Assembly (NCBI GenBank): GCA_023091665.1 | Contig: JALJCQ010000004.1 | Coordinates: 62,001-126,000, forward strand | DNA from: Pythium myriotylum | Taxonomy: Eukaryota; Oomycota; Peronosporomycetes; Pythiales; Pythiaceae | Length of the DNA stretch: 64,000 nt | Direction of reading: 5' to 3' | Shown here: piece by piece, positions 37,045 through 46,611 of the stretch | How the letters are laid out: each line of letters opens with the position of its first letter | Position numbering within the stretch: the stretch's first letter is position 1 | The notes under the pieces: model-generated | What the model was told of the DNA's origin: nothing | Seen by the model: the letters and a program-made list of their open reading frames with translations, nothing else | Database searches by the model: none | Position numbers and translations under genes: made by a program

Positions 37045-37956
37045 TCAGTACGCGGCGTCGCTGGCCGTGCCCTGCATGATCTGCACGCCCGAGCTCGTGC
37101 CCAGGCGCGTGGCGCCGAGCGCGACCATCTTGGCGGCGTCCTGGGCCGAGCGCACGCCGCCGCTCGCCTTGACTTCCTTGCCCGCTGGCTTGGCCAGCGC
37201 CGCCATGATCTTGACGTCTTCCTCGCTTGCACCTGCGAGGGTTTCGATCAGAATGAGAACCCACATACACAGCTATAGCCATTGGCAAAACGCACCGCGA
37301 GTGGAGAAGCCGGTCGAGGTCTTGATGAAGTCGGCACCAGCTGCAAGCGCGAGCTCGCTGGCCTTGGCGATCTGCTCGTTCGTGAGCAGCGCCGTCTCGA
37401 GGATCACCTTGCTGACAGCGCCGCGCTGCTTGCACACTTCAACAACGGCGCTGATATCGCGCAGCACGTAGTCGTACTCGCCCGCGACCATGCGGCCGAC
37501 GTTGATGACCATGTCGATCTCCTCGGCACCGGCATCCAAGCAGGTCTTGGCCTCAAACGCCTTGACCTCGGCCGTCGTCGCGCCCAGAGGGAACCCCACG
37601 ACGCAGCACACCTTGACGTGGTTCTCGAGCTTCTTCTCAGCCTTGGCGGCATCCAGCGCCTAGGACATTGGACCAATGATCTCATTTAGTCATCGCCACC
37701 CTCAGAATGATACGAAAACCCAAACGCCATCCATTCGTACCTTGCGCGCGAACGACGCGTACGATGCATTAACACACACGGAGCAGAACGCGTGCTCGGC
37801 GGCTTCCAGGCAGAGCTTGGTGACCTGCGCGGGTGTCGCGTCGGCCTATATTTCGAAATCCAATTTTTTCTTTCCATTTAGTAAGAACATTCCAATCTCC
37901 CCACAAGCGACCGCGGTAGGTACCTTGAGCAGCGTGTGGTCGATGAAGCGGTTCAT
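37045..37956 (-). CDS. deoC: Deoxyribose-phosphate aldolase, four exons
   Basis: Four exons are deduced by family match and GT-AG sites: 37956-37924, 37845-37741, 37659-37296 and 37232-37045. The introns are 78, 81 and 63 nt. The spliced 229-residue protein starts MNRFIDHTLLK and contains the class I DeoC active site: D95 (EEIDMVIN), the Schiff-base K159 (FIKTSTGF) and K189 (VKASGGVR). It cleaves 2-deoxyribose-5-phosphate to glyceraldehyde-3-phosphate and acetaldehyde in nucleoside salvage. The sequence is bacterial-like in pattern, but four exons argue against contamination. The open frame reaches 38088 upstream, but family conservation begins at 37956. Cytosolic location is inferred. Confidence 0.92.
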
Positions 37957-38112
37957 TGTCGGATCTTGTTGCGCACGAGGCAGCGAGTTGCGATGTGGGC
38001 GCCGGCGGCTCGCATTCACGGCGCGGAGGCACGCGACAAAGGCCATGCGAGGAGCTCCGTTCGCATTCACCACGCGTTTTTCAACCAATCATCAGACATC
38101 GGATCCTCAACT

Positions 38113-38155
38113 TCAAAGTCCAAGTGATCTCCTGAGGAGCTCACTTGGACTTTGA
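38113..38155. repeat. Perfect 15-bp inverted repeat
   Basis: The arms TCAAAGTCCAAGTGA (38113-38127) and TCACTTGGACTTTGA (38141-38155) flank a loop that itself holds the palindrome CTCCTGAGGAG (38129-38139). It lies between deoC's start and the COX15 3' end, in deoC's upstream region. Confidence 0.75.
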
Positions 38156-38329
38156 TAACCTTATAGAGACGAAGTCTACGAACCACCAAGCACGACTGCA
38201 TTGGAGCCACGCTCATGCACAAGGTGTGGGCAATTCCTCTTAGGAACTTCAAGAATTGACAAAAGGAAGCACTTAAGTATTGATAGGAAAAAGTACGCAG
38301 CCTGTCAGGAAGAGAGACCAACTTGAGGC

Positions 38330-39813
38330 TTAGAGCGCCTTGGCGACGGTCTTGGCGGACGCAAACACGTTGGCTGGGCGGGCAAAGCGCAGCGTGTAGA
38401 GCGTCCAGAGCGACGTGCCGAGGATCGCAGCCGCGCCACTTTCGTGGACCATGGCCAGTGTCGTGGGCACCGCGTTGACAAGCATCGTCACGCCGCCGAG
38501 CGCTTGGCCTCCGACCGCGAGCATGGTCCAGTTGAGCGCCCGCTTGGTCTCAGAAGGGAGATTGTCCCAGATGTGGGGCTTGCGGGCTTTCATGAACACG
38601 AAGCCGTAGGCAGCGAGCGTGCCAACCGCCAGCACGCGGTGGTCCCACTGAACCAACGCCACGTTGTTGTAAAAGTTGCTCAGCCACGGCTGGAAATCCA
38701 CGTGAGTATATGTGAGCAAAAGGCAAGCAGATCACAGGTGCATCAAGACTTACCTTGTGCTCAAATATCCCATCCGGGATCCATTTGCCGTTCATCTTCG
38801 GGAAGGTGTTGAATTCTTTGCCCGCATCGATCCCAGCGACAAGCGTGCCGGCACTTGCTGCACCAACAAACAGCAGTGTGGCGTACTGGAAATACTTGCG
38901 GAGCTCTCCAATATCCTGCAGCGCGTGGCTCATCGTCAGTTCACGGATCTTGACAGCGCGAGACGGCGGAGACACAAGATGGAAGCCCGCCCAAAGTAGC
39001 AGCGCCAGGTTTGCCATCGAAAACATGCTCTGCAAACGTAAAAGTCGAGAGCGTAGGATCTCCATTGGATCGCACATGGGAGATTTCACTTACGTGGTAA
39101 GTGAGACCATGGGGAGCTACGAAGTCGGGCTCCTTGTGCGGCTCGCGTCCGTGATGTTCCTTCACCGTGTTCTCCACCATGACGCGACCAACATACATCT
39201 GCGTCGCTCCGAGTGCCAAGACTCCAGCCAACAATCCGTGGATCGATGTTGGCAGCTTCTCCTTCACGTAGAAATATCCTAGTGGACCGAGAAACGCTAG
39301 CGTCGTGGTCCCACCGAGCAGTCGGTGAATGTATTCGAACTTGAAATTCTTGCGGAAGTCCTCAAACGACTGAGCAGCACCACCTTGTCAGTCTCAACTA
39401 CTACCACCACAAGTTGGAAGTCCACCTTACCATCGGGCGACGCTGGTGACGGTGCGAGAAGTCGCTGTACACTTCAAACTCGCGGCGCCACTCTTCCTCC
39501 GAGTGAGGAGGGAACTCTTTCGGCACCCAATAAAGCATCGAGGCTCCCGATCTCGTAAGGCGGGACGCAGCCCCGACCGTGAGCGTCGACGTGAGCAAAC
39601 CCGCACAGCCGAAGAGCCACCACGCGACTGGGTTTTGGTGCATCGAGGCCTTCATGCTAGCCAGCATCGTGCTGCCGCTCATCATCGAGCGCTGCACAAG
39701 GTGGAAATGAGCGGGTTTACCATTCATCTAATAACTTGGTTGCGACGAACCTGTTGCTGCTGCGTGATGGAAGAACGAACGAGCCGAGTGGCAGAGGACG
39801 GAGGAGCCCCCAT
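38330..39813 (-). CDS. COX15: COX15, heme A synthase, five exons
   Basis: Five exons, each joined in phase 0: 39813-39751, 39691-39431, 39369-39094, 39029-38754 and 38689-38330. The introns are 59, 61, 64 and 64 nt. The 411-residue product starts MGAPPSSATRLVRSSITQQQ, a typical basic, Ser/Arg-rich mitochondrial presequence. It then has about eight hydrophobic helices with COX15 hallmarks: GAASRLTRSGASM, EYIHRLLGG, NTFPKMNGKWIPDG, and a C-terminal FDHR-like QWDHRVLAVG with histidines for heme binding. It converts heme O to heme A for cytochrome oxidase in the inner mitochondrial membrane. Exon 1 was found by frame restoration and is the least certain part. A shorter 39727 start would lack the presequence. 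Confidence 0.9.
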
Positions 39814-40203
39814 ACGCAAAGTTGAGCGACTCAGGGGAGTTTTAAGATGAAGCGAGACAGAAGTCAACGAGGTGACTCCACGGCCGCGCTAATATTGTGA
39901 ATGCCATGTCAGTAATGGAGTGAGAAGTAGTGCTTTGGACTCGGAACTCACTGATGCGAGTAACGAGCTGGAGGAACGAAGCGACCACATCCCAAACCCA
40001 GACAATCAAAATCTGAGCCTCGCAGGACGGGCCCCCACGAGGGAATCGCCAAGTTCGACGGTGGAATTCTCATAAGCGAGACGCGGCGACAACGTTCTCA
40101 ACTGTCGGATGCAGGCTTTATCATCATGTGACACGCTATAATAGAGTATGTTGATAGGGTGTACAACAAAAATTTCCATTTCAAGATTTCAAGAAAACAA
40201 CAT
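39814..40203. other. Intergenic region between COX15 and S8 copy 4
   Basis: No gene or repeat was recognised in this 390-bp stretch; both neighbours are on the minus strand. Confidence 0.4.
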
Positions 40204-41616
40204 TTACACAGTCGGCGCACGAACGCCCTTGATGGCACTGAGCACGTTGATGCGGCCGTGGCCGAAGTGGTTGTTGGGGAAGACACGCTCGAAGATGCCG
40301 CCGCACGTGTCCTCGCCGCCGCGGTTGGTCGAGAGCGTCGAGTTGAAGCCGCTCTGGTCAGCGGTCGACTGCAGGCGCGTAAGCACGTCGTTGTACTTGA
40401 GGTTGGGCTCGGCGCTGAGGAGGAGAGCGATGGCACCAGTCACGTGAGGTGCGGCCATGCTCGTTCCCGACTTGGTCGCGATCGCCGTGTCCGAGGTGTT
40501 GGTGGCCGAGATCACGAAGAGACCAGGAGCCGAGACATCGGGCTTCATCAAGCCACTGAGCGAAGGTCCGCGGCCAGAGAAGTACGCGAGTGTCTCGTTC
40601 GCGCTCGTGGCACCGACGCCAATGACGTTGGCAAAGTCGCCAGGCGAGCCGGCGCTGCTGCAGTTCGGGCCCGAGTTGCCCTGGGAGAAGACCGGGATGA
40701 TACCAGCAGCCTGCCAGGTGTCCACGTACGGCTGGAACCACGTGCGGCCTCCGCTGCCGCCCCACGAGTTGTTGATCACGTGCGGCGCCTTGGAGCAGTC
40801 GCGGTTCTGGCCCTTGGGGTCCGTCGGGCAGACCATGAACTCACTGCACTTGACGAGGTTGAACTCCGGGCAGCCATCCGGGCAACCCAAGCAAGCAATC
40901 CACTTGGCACCAGGGGCGACACCGTAGCCGTTGGAGCCAGCGATCGTGCCCATGACGTGTGTGCCGTGGCTGCGAGGGTCGTACGGCTCCTCCGTCTCAA
41001 AGTCCGGGTCGTACCAGTTGTGGGTCTCGCGGATGTTGTTCTTGACGATCTCGTGCGTGCCGCGCACGCCCGTGTCGATGGTCGCGACCACGACGTTCTG
41101 GCCAACGTTGCCGTTCGCCCAAACCTTGGGCGCCTGGATCTTGTCGACACCCCACTGGATGGTCACATCAGCCTCTTCGACCATCGGCGTCTCGATCTCC
41201 TCAACGTACTGCTCACGGATGGCCTCGACACCCGGAAGAGCAGCGAGCTTCTCCACGAGCTCAATCGAGGCGCCGTTGAAGTAACGCGCGTTGGTCGTCC
41301 ACGAGCGGTGCTGCGCCTCGAAGAGCGGCTGCGCCGACGCGGCTTCCTGCGAAAGGATCGCGTCGATACCCTTCTGGCTCTCGGTCGAAAGGGCTTCGAG
41401 CTTGTTGACCAAGTTGTCGATCTTCTGGCCACGGGTGAGGAACGCCGCGGACTCGAGGTTCTTGAGCGTCTCGGTGGGCTTGGTCTGCATCGTGACGACG
41501 ATGTTGACCTTGCCCGTGGCCTGGAGCGTACGGTGCACACCGTGGTGGACGTACGGCGCCGCGTGGGCCGAGACGGCGAGCGCAGCGAGAGCAGCGAGCG
41601 TGAGGCGGACGTTCAT
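40204..41616 (-). CDS. Secreted subtilisin-like serine protease S8 (copy 4)
   Basis: A 470-residue preproprotease with a signal peptide (MNVRLTLAALAALAVSAHAA), an I9-like propeptide (about 31-140), and an S8 domain with D181 (ATIDTGVR), H217 (SHGTHVMG), oxyanion N314 and S386 (SGTSMAAPH). Two differences from the other copies stand out: an acidic FETEEPYD loop and SH replacing GH before the HGTH motif. The cysteine pattern is shared (CLGC, CSEFMVCPTD, DTCGG). It is the first-transcribed-end member nearest the conserved block in a minus-strand array of three. Upstream, CTCACAATCGCATTTGC (41657-41673) resembles an Inr plus FPR. Confidence 0.93.
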   Translation of the reverse strand: MNVRLTLAALAALAVSAHAAPYVHHGVHRTLQATGKVNIVVTMQTKPTETLKNLESAAFLTRGQKIDNLVNKLEALSTESQKGIDAILSQEAASAQPLFEAQHRSWTTNARYFNGASIELVEKLAALPGVEAIREQYVEEIETPMVEEADVTIQWGVDKIQAPKVWANGNVGQNVVVATIDTGVRGTHEIVKNNIRETHNWYDPDFETEEPYDPRSHGTHVMGTIAGSNGYGVAPGAKWIACLGCPDGCPEFNLVKCSEFMVCPTDPKGQNRDCSKAPHVINNSWGGSGGRTWFQPYVDTWQAAGIIPVFSQGNSGPNCSSAGSPGDFANVIGVGATSANETLAYFSGRGPSLSGLMKPDVSAPGLFVISATNTSDTAIATKSGTSMAAPHVTGAIALLLSAEPNLKYNDVLTRLQSTADQSGFNSTLSTNRGGEDTCGGIFERVFPNNHFGHGRINVLSAIKGVRAPTV

Positions 41617-41656
41617 CGTGGCGATGGCTGGAGGGAGGGTGCTTGTGCTCGACGAT

Positions 41657-41673
41657 GCAAATGCGATTGTGAG
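41657..41673 (-). promoter_or_regulatory. Inr/FPR-like core promoter of S8 copy 4
   Basis: Read on the minus strand, CTCACAATCGCATTTGC lies about 41-57 bases upstream of the ATG (41616), in the same position and similar form as the motifs of copies 2, 3, 5 and 6. Confidence 0.45.
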
Positions 41674-42503
41674 TGACGCCTTCGTGATGTGGTGGGGACG
41701 AGAGGGTGACTGAGATGGATCAGAGGCACCTGTGGGCCCGTCCTGTCTTCGCGGCGTGATGGATAACTGAGCCTTTGACGTCGACTAGGCCCACTCACCA
41801 AGCTTCTGAATGCAGAAAAGTCGCGCGGGACTGATCATTATCGATCAGGCTGTTTTATGCACGGGAAGTGAAAGTTCGAAAGCTGTGGAGCTCCACAAGG
41901 ATGTGTGATCGATCCGTTAGCCTCCTTCGGGCAATCACGAACAACGTTGCTTGGTTGGTTGGGATTGCACATAAGAACAATACGACACGGAGCGTAGGCG
42001 AGAACCTCAAGTCGGGAATGGTATGGAGCAAGTGGGTCAGCTCATAAGATCTCGGTCTTTTTTATGTCGCATCGGTCAAAGCCCAGCTGTCACTTCATAA
42101 TCAGATTGATTTGTCCTTCGCGCGATCTTGTTCGGGTCCAAGCGGTCAAACCGGTCATGCCTGTTCTGAAGACTGCAGGTCCAGCCAACCCACGCACGCA
42201 CTCGATATGGACACTGGTGGCTTTGCGCTTCGATCTGAGATCCGAGTCTCGCATCTAAAAGTTACGGTACTGCACTCCAAAGCGTCCGCTGGAGCTCTTG
42301 ATGGGTGTCTCGACTGATGTTCAGTTTTCCCCCGTGACTGGCTTTCATGGACGTTCTTCACCCAGATCTTTCTTTCCCGTCTGATTAGTCGTTCTCAGAC
42401 AGATCGGTCCCTCGCTCCTCCGAACTGGATTGTGCATTCAGTAAAGTTTTCAAGTTTGCGAGCTTTTGGGCTATTGAAGTTTCTACGCTTAGGTTGTGTT
42501 CTC
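41674..42503. other. Intergenic region between S8 copies 4 and 5
   Basis: About 830 bp without a recognised gene or repeat. Confidence 0.4.
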
Positions 42504-43913
42504 TTATGGGTGGAGAGTCTGTCGTACGCCCTTGTAGGCGCTGAAGACGTTGAGTCGGCCGTGGCCGTAGTGGTTGTTGGGAAACACTTGCTCGACGACG
42601 CCTCCGCATGTGTCCTGGCCACCGCGGCCGGTCGAGAGCGACGCGTTGAAGCCGCTACGGTCTGTTGTCGAGACCAGTCGAGCGTAGACGTCCTTGTATG
42701 TAAGAGTAGGCTCGGCACTAAGCAGCAAGGCGACTGCTCCCGTGACGTGGGGAGACGCCATGCTCGTACCTGAGATTGACACGTACGACGAATCGGACGC
42801 GTTCCAGGCGGAGCGAATGGCGACGCCAGGCGCCGAAATGTCGGGCTTCATGAGGCCGCTAACTGCTGGGCCTCGGCTTGAGAACGCTGCGAGTGTCTCG
42901 TTGGCGATCATCGCGCCGACGCCGATGACGTTCGCGTAGTCGCCGGGCGAACCGGCCGTGCTGCAGTTCGGGCCGTTGTTTCCTTGGCCAAACACTGGGA
43001 TAATGCCAGCGGCCTGCCAGGCGTCGACCATCGGTTGGTAGAACGAGCTACCGCCACTGCCTGCCCATGAGTTGTTGATCACGTGTGGAGCCTTCGTACA
43101 GTCTTTGTTCTCACCCTTGGTATCCGTGGGACATATCATAAATTCGCCGCACTTGACGAGGTTGAATTCGGGGCATCGAGCAGGGCAGCCCACGCAAGCG
43201 ATCCACTTGGCACCTGGTGCGACACCGTGGCCGTTGGAGCCAACGATCGTGCCTGTGACGTGAGTACCGTGGCCGTTGTTATCGAACGGCAGCGCGGTTT
43301 GGTTGTCGGGGTCGTACCAGTTGTGCGTTTCGCGGAAGCTACTCGCAAGGATTTCGTGCGTGCTACGAGCGCCCGTGTCGATCACACCAACAACGACGTT
43401 CTGACCGTTGAATCCCGACGCCCAGACGTTCGGTGCCTGGATACGGTCGACACCCCACTGGACAGCCGACGCCTGCTCTTGAACGAGAGGCGACGAGATG
43501 TCGGCCACGACTTGCTCGCGAATCGACTCGATGCCGGAGAGACCAGCGAGCTTCTCGACGAGCTCGATCGTCGCGCCGTTGAAGAGGCGAGCGTTCAACG
43601 CCCACGAGCGGTGCTCCGCTTCGTAGAGCTGTTGACTGGACTCTTGGGCGAGCAGAGCGTCGATTTCCTTCTGACTCACAGTCGACAGAATCTCCAAGCG
43701 GCTCACGAGCGATTCGATCTTCTGACCGCGGGAGGCGAAACTAGCTGACTCGAGGACCTTGACAGCCTCCGTGGGTTTGGACTTCATGGTGACGACAATG
43801 TCGACTTTGCCGGTCTGCTGAAGCTTGCGGTGAACACTGTGATGGACATGGGGAGAGCCAACGGTAGTCCCAACGACGACGGCGGCCAGTGCGAGCGTGA
43901 GCTGGAGGTTCAT
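42504..43913 (-). CDS. Secreted subtilisin-like serine protease S8 (copy 5)
   Basis: A 469-residue preproprotease starting at ATG 43913 (MNLQLTLALAAVVVG signal peptide). The frame extends to 44114 but without family sequence. The I9-like propeptide is about 33-138; D179 (GVIDTGAR), H215 (GHGTHVTG), oxyanion N312 and S384 (SGTSMASPH) form the active site. It shares the cysteine layout and STGRGGQDTCGG C-terminal motif with copies 2 and 3. It sits between copies 4 and 6 on the same strand. Upstream TCATTCCGATTTTC (43942-43955) is the cleanest Inr plus FPR match in the window. Confidence 0.94.
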   Translation of the reverse strand: MNLQLTLALAAVVVGTTVGSPHVHHSVHRKLQQTGKVDIVVTMKSKPTEAVKVLESASFASRGQKIESLVSRLEILSTVSQKEIDALLAQESSQQLYEAEHRSWALNARLFNGATIELVEKLAGLSGIESIREQVVADISSPLVQEQASAVQWGVDRIQAPNVWASGFNGQNVVVGVIDTGARSTHEILASSFRETHNWYDPDNQTALPFDNNGHGTHVTGTIVGSNGHGVAPGAKWIACVGCPARCPEFNLVKCGEFMICPTDTKGENKDCTKAPHVINNSWAGSGGSSFYQPMVDAWQAAGIIPVFGQGNNGPNCSTAGSPGDYANVIGVGAMIANETLAAFSSRGPAVSGLMKPDISAPGVAIRSAWNASDSSYVSISGTSMASPHVTGAVALLLSAEPTLTYKDVYARLVSTTDRSGFNASLSTGRGGQDTCGGVVEQVFPNNHYGHGRLNVFSAYKGVRQTLHP

Positions 43914-43941
43914 CTTGGGAGTGGCTTCAGCTTCTGAAAGA

Positions 43942-43955
43942 GAAAATCGGAATGA
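43942..43955 (-). promoter_or_regulatory. Inr/FPR-like core promoter of S8 copy 5
   Basis: Read on the minus strand, TCATTCCGATTTTC has the two parts expected for oomycete core promoters (Inr TCATTCC, then a seven-base A/T-C motif) and lies 29-42 bases upstream of ATG 43913. Confidence 0.6.
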
Positions 43956-44484
43956 ATCGATTAATCGACCAAGGCATGGGTGAGAGGTCCGTCGACAGGC
44001 CACGAGAGCCCCCACAGTTTCCCGATGGAAAGGTGACCGTTGCGCCACAGAGGTCTCGAGGTCTGTGGCGTTCCCGGCACTTCTGAGAATCCGTTCGCTC
44101 CCCTCATGACGCACTTTCCACCTTCAATCACTCGGATATTCGAGCAAAGTGGAGGGGGGTTCTGTACGAAGGAAGACAGTTTCATGTTGTTTGATACAGT
44201 TGCACTCCCATCACCCTCTGGATTAATCGGTGAGCTTCTTGGGCGCCCACTCTTGGATGGTTTTGCATCTGACACTTCAAGTTGTGGAGAAATGGCGCCT
44301 TCTGAATGGTTCTTAGTTCATTGAACTAGAACTGTTCATGGCATTCCTCATCCATGGCGCAATCAAAGAGTGATACTAAGTGAGAGTAGTCCTGACTGAA
44401 GACCTTTGCAGATGCCACGCAAGAGGTCGATTTCATGGGAGCTCAGTTTATTCCTCCAAGACTAAAATGCTACTAATACTACGT
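43956..44484. other. Intergenic region between S8 copies 5 and 6
   Basis: No gene was recognised. A small inverted repeat, CGCCACAGA with TCTGTGGCG around ten bases, sits at 44043-44070. Confidence 0.45.
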
Positions 44485-45903
44485 TTAAACGACCGCAGGC
44501 GTCTGGCGAACGCCCTTGACTGCGCCAAAGATGTTGAGACGGCCGTGGCCGTAGTGGTTGTTGGGGAAAACACGCTCGAAGACGCCGCCACACGTGTCCT
44601 CACCTCCGCGACCAGTCGAGAGCGTCGCGTTGAAGTTGCTCTGGTCCGTCGTAGACTGCAGGCGCTTGACGACGTCGCCGAACTTGAGGTTGGGCTCGGC
44701 ACTGAGCAGCAGGGCAATCGCGCCCGAGACGTGAGGTGCCGCCATGCTCGTGCCGGACAACGTGAGCGTCGCCGTGTCCGACGTGTTGTCAGCCGAGACG
44801 ATCAAGCGGCCCGGGGCAGCGATATCAGGCTTCATACGACCAAATGGCGACGGCCCACGGCTGGAGCTCGCCGCGAGTGTCTCGTTGACCGACATGGAGC
44901 CGACGCCGATGACATTGGCGTAGTCACCAGGCGAACCAGCCGTGCCACAGTTGGGACCCGAGTTACCCTGAGCGAAGACCGGGATGATACCAGCCGCCTG
45001 CCATGCATCGACGTATGGCTGGTACCACGGGCGGCCACCGCTGCCACCCCACGAGTTGTTGATGATGTGAGGAGCCTTGGAGCAATCGCGGTTCTGGCCC
45101 TTGGTGTCCGTGGGGCAAGTCATGAACTCGGCACACTTGACGAGGTTGAACTCGGGGCATCTCTCGGGGCAACCGACGCAGCCGATCCACTTGGCGCCTG
45201 GAGCGACACCGTAGCCCTTGACACCGACGATCGTTCCAGTCACGTGCGTGCCATGGCCATCGCGATCGAACGGCGTGTCAACCTGGTTGTCCGGATCGTA
45301 CCAGTTGTGGGTCTCGCGGATGTTGCTCTTGAGGAGCTCGTGGGAGCCACGCACACCAGTGTCAATCACACCGACGACAATGTTCTGTCCCACGTTGCCC
45401 TCGGCCCAGACCTTAGGCGCCTGGATGCGGTCGACGCCCCACTGGATCGTCTCGGTTGACGTCTGCTGCTGGACCTCCGAGATGGAGAGGTCCGCAACTT
45501 CTTGTTCGCGAATCGACTCAATGCCTGGGATCGCGGCCAGCTTCTCCACCAGCTCGATCGTCGCGCCGTTGAAAAGACGGCTGTTGGAGATCCACGAGCG
45601 GTGCTCGGCTTCGTAGAGGCGTTGGTCGGCCTCCTTGACGAGCAGCGAATCGATTTCCTTCTGGCTCAAAATCGAGAGCGCCTCCAGACGGTTCACCAGC
45701 GACTCGATCTTCTCACCGCGCGTAGCGAAGTTGCCAGACTCAAGGTTCTTGACAGCCTCAGTAGGCTTTGCCTTCATGGTGACGACGATGTTGACTTTGC
45801 TGGTCTCCTGGAGCTTGCGGTGGACGCCGTGGTGGATCTGCGGCGTGGCAGTGGCTGTCGCGAGGAGGCCAGCGATGGCAGCGAGGGTGAGGTGGATGTT
45901 CAT
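44485..45903 (-). CDS. Secreted subtilisin-like serine protease S8 (copy 6)
   Basis: A 472-residue preproprotease starting at ATG 45903 with a signal peptide (MNIHLTLAAIAGLLATATAT). It has an I9-like propeptide (about 33-138) and an S8 domain with D181 (GVIDTGVR), H217 (GHGTHVTG), oxyanion N314 and S386 (SGTSMAAPH). Compared with its paralogues SSRGP is preceded by AAS rather than AYF, and DISAPG reads DIAAPG, both minor. Cysteines are conserved (CVGC, CAEFMTCPTD, DTCGG). The upstream open frame to 46035 is leader sequence. It is most similar to copy 4 by eye. The upstream GCATTCCACAATTTCC (45928-45943) acts as the likely core promoter. Confidence 0.94.
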   Translation of the reverse strand: MNIHLTLAAIAGLLATATATPQIHHGVHRKLQETSKVNIVVTMKAKPTEAVKNLESGNFATRGEKIESLVNRLEALSILSQKEIDSLLVKEADQRLYEAEHRSWISNSRLFNGATIELVEKLAAIPGIESIREQEVADLSISEVQQQTSTETIQWGVDRIQAPKVWAEGNVGQNIVVGVIDTGVRGSHELLKSNIRETHNWYDPDNQVDTPFDRDGHGTHVTGTIVGVKGYGVAPGAKWIGCVGCPERCPEFNLVKCAEFMTCPTDTKGQNRDCSKAPHIINNSWGGSGGRPWYQPYVDAWQAAGIIPVFAQGNSGPNCGTAGSPGDYANVIGVGSMSVNETLAASSSRGPSPFGRMKPDIAAPGRLIVSADNTSDTATLTLSGTSMAAPHVSGAIALLLSAEPNLKFGDVVKRLQSTTDQSNFNATLSTGRGGEDTCGGVFERVFPNNHYGHGRLNIFGAVKGVRQTPAVV

Positions 45904-45927
45904 CTTGGAATACTTGAGGCCAACAGA

Positions 45928-45943
45928 GGAAATTGTGGAATGC
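45928..45943 (-). promoter_or_regulatory. Inr/FPR-like core promoter of S8 copy 6
   Basis: Read on the minus strand, GCATTCCACAATTTCC lies 25-40 bases upstream of ATG 45903, with the same two-part structure as the motif before copy 5. Confidence 0.5.
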
Positions 45944-46611
45944 GGATCGAGAGGAAGCTCGGCGGAGTGTACTCTACGACGTGGATCTGGTCGGGTGTAG
46001 AGAGAGAGAGGAGCAGCATCCACCACGTCAACCATCTGACAGCCAGCGAAGGATATTCTTCACTGTGTGTCACGAAGTTGATAGGGAAAGAACATGCTGA
46101 CTCGACAAATGGATAGGCCAGAAGGAGCAACCGCGTTCGGCACCCACAATGCCGAATCCTCGATTATTGATGGATGGGTGGATGGGATCCTAGCCTATCT
46201 AATAGAGAGAGGCAAATGGCATTCTTCAGCGGAAGGAGGGGCGAAGGAGGGCATATCCTCGTTATGATAGCACTTGACTTCTCCCTGCACTGTGTACTGC
46301 AAGATCGAGAGAGCTGAGTGAGAAGACGTGTGCGACACGAAAGCAATCGTTACAGCCTGTAAGATCCAGAGTCGCGCCCCATTTTCGTCCATTAATCGAT
46401 GAAAAGATGACTATTTATGCACCCCTCGGCCCCCAGCTGGTTTTGTTCTCAGATGTCTCGGTCATCTCCCGGAGAATAAAAGGTCCAATCGCGCATTCAC
46501 CCAGAAATGGGGGAAATTCCTAATCGGTGCCTGATTACTCTGATTTGTCCCTAATCAGTTCCAAACGTAAAGCCATGTTCCTAATCAGCCCAAGAGATTA
46601 GCGACACAGTA
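45944..46611. other. Intergenic region entering the transposon-rich part
   Basis: No host gene was seen. CCTAATC phrases recur at about 46519, 46550 and 46581. The left inverted repeat of the next element starts at 46612. Confidence 0.4.

Noticed and set aside
37045..37956. Bacterial contamination or recent transfer of deoC
   Set aside because: Three short introns with host-like sites and flanking oomycete genes argue that it is a resident gene.
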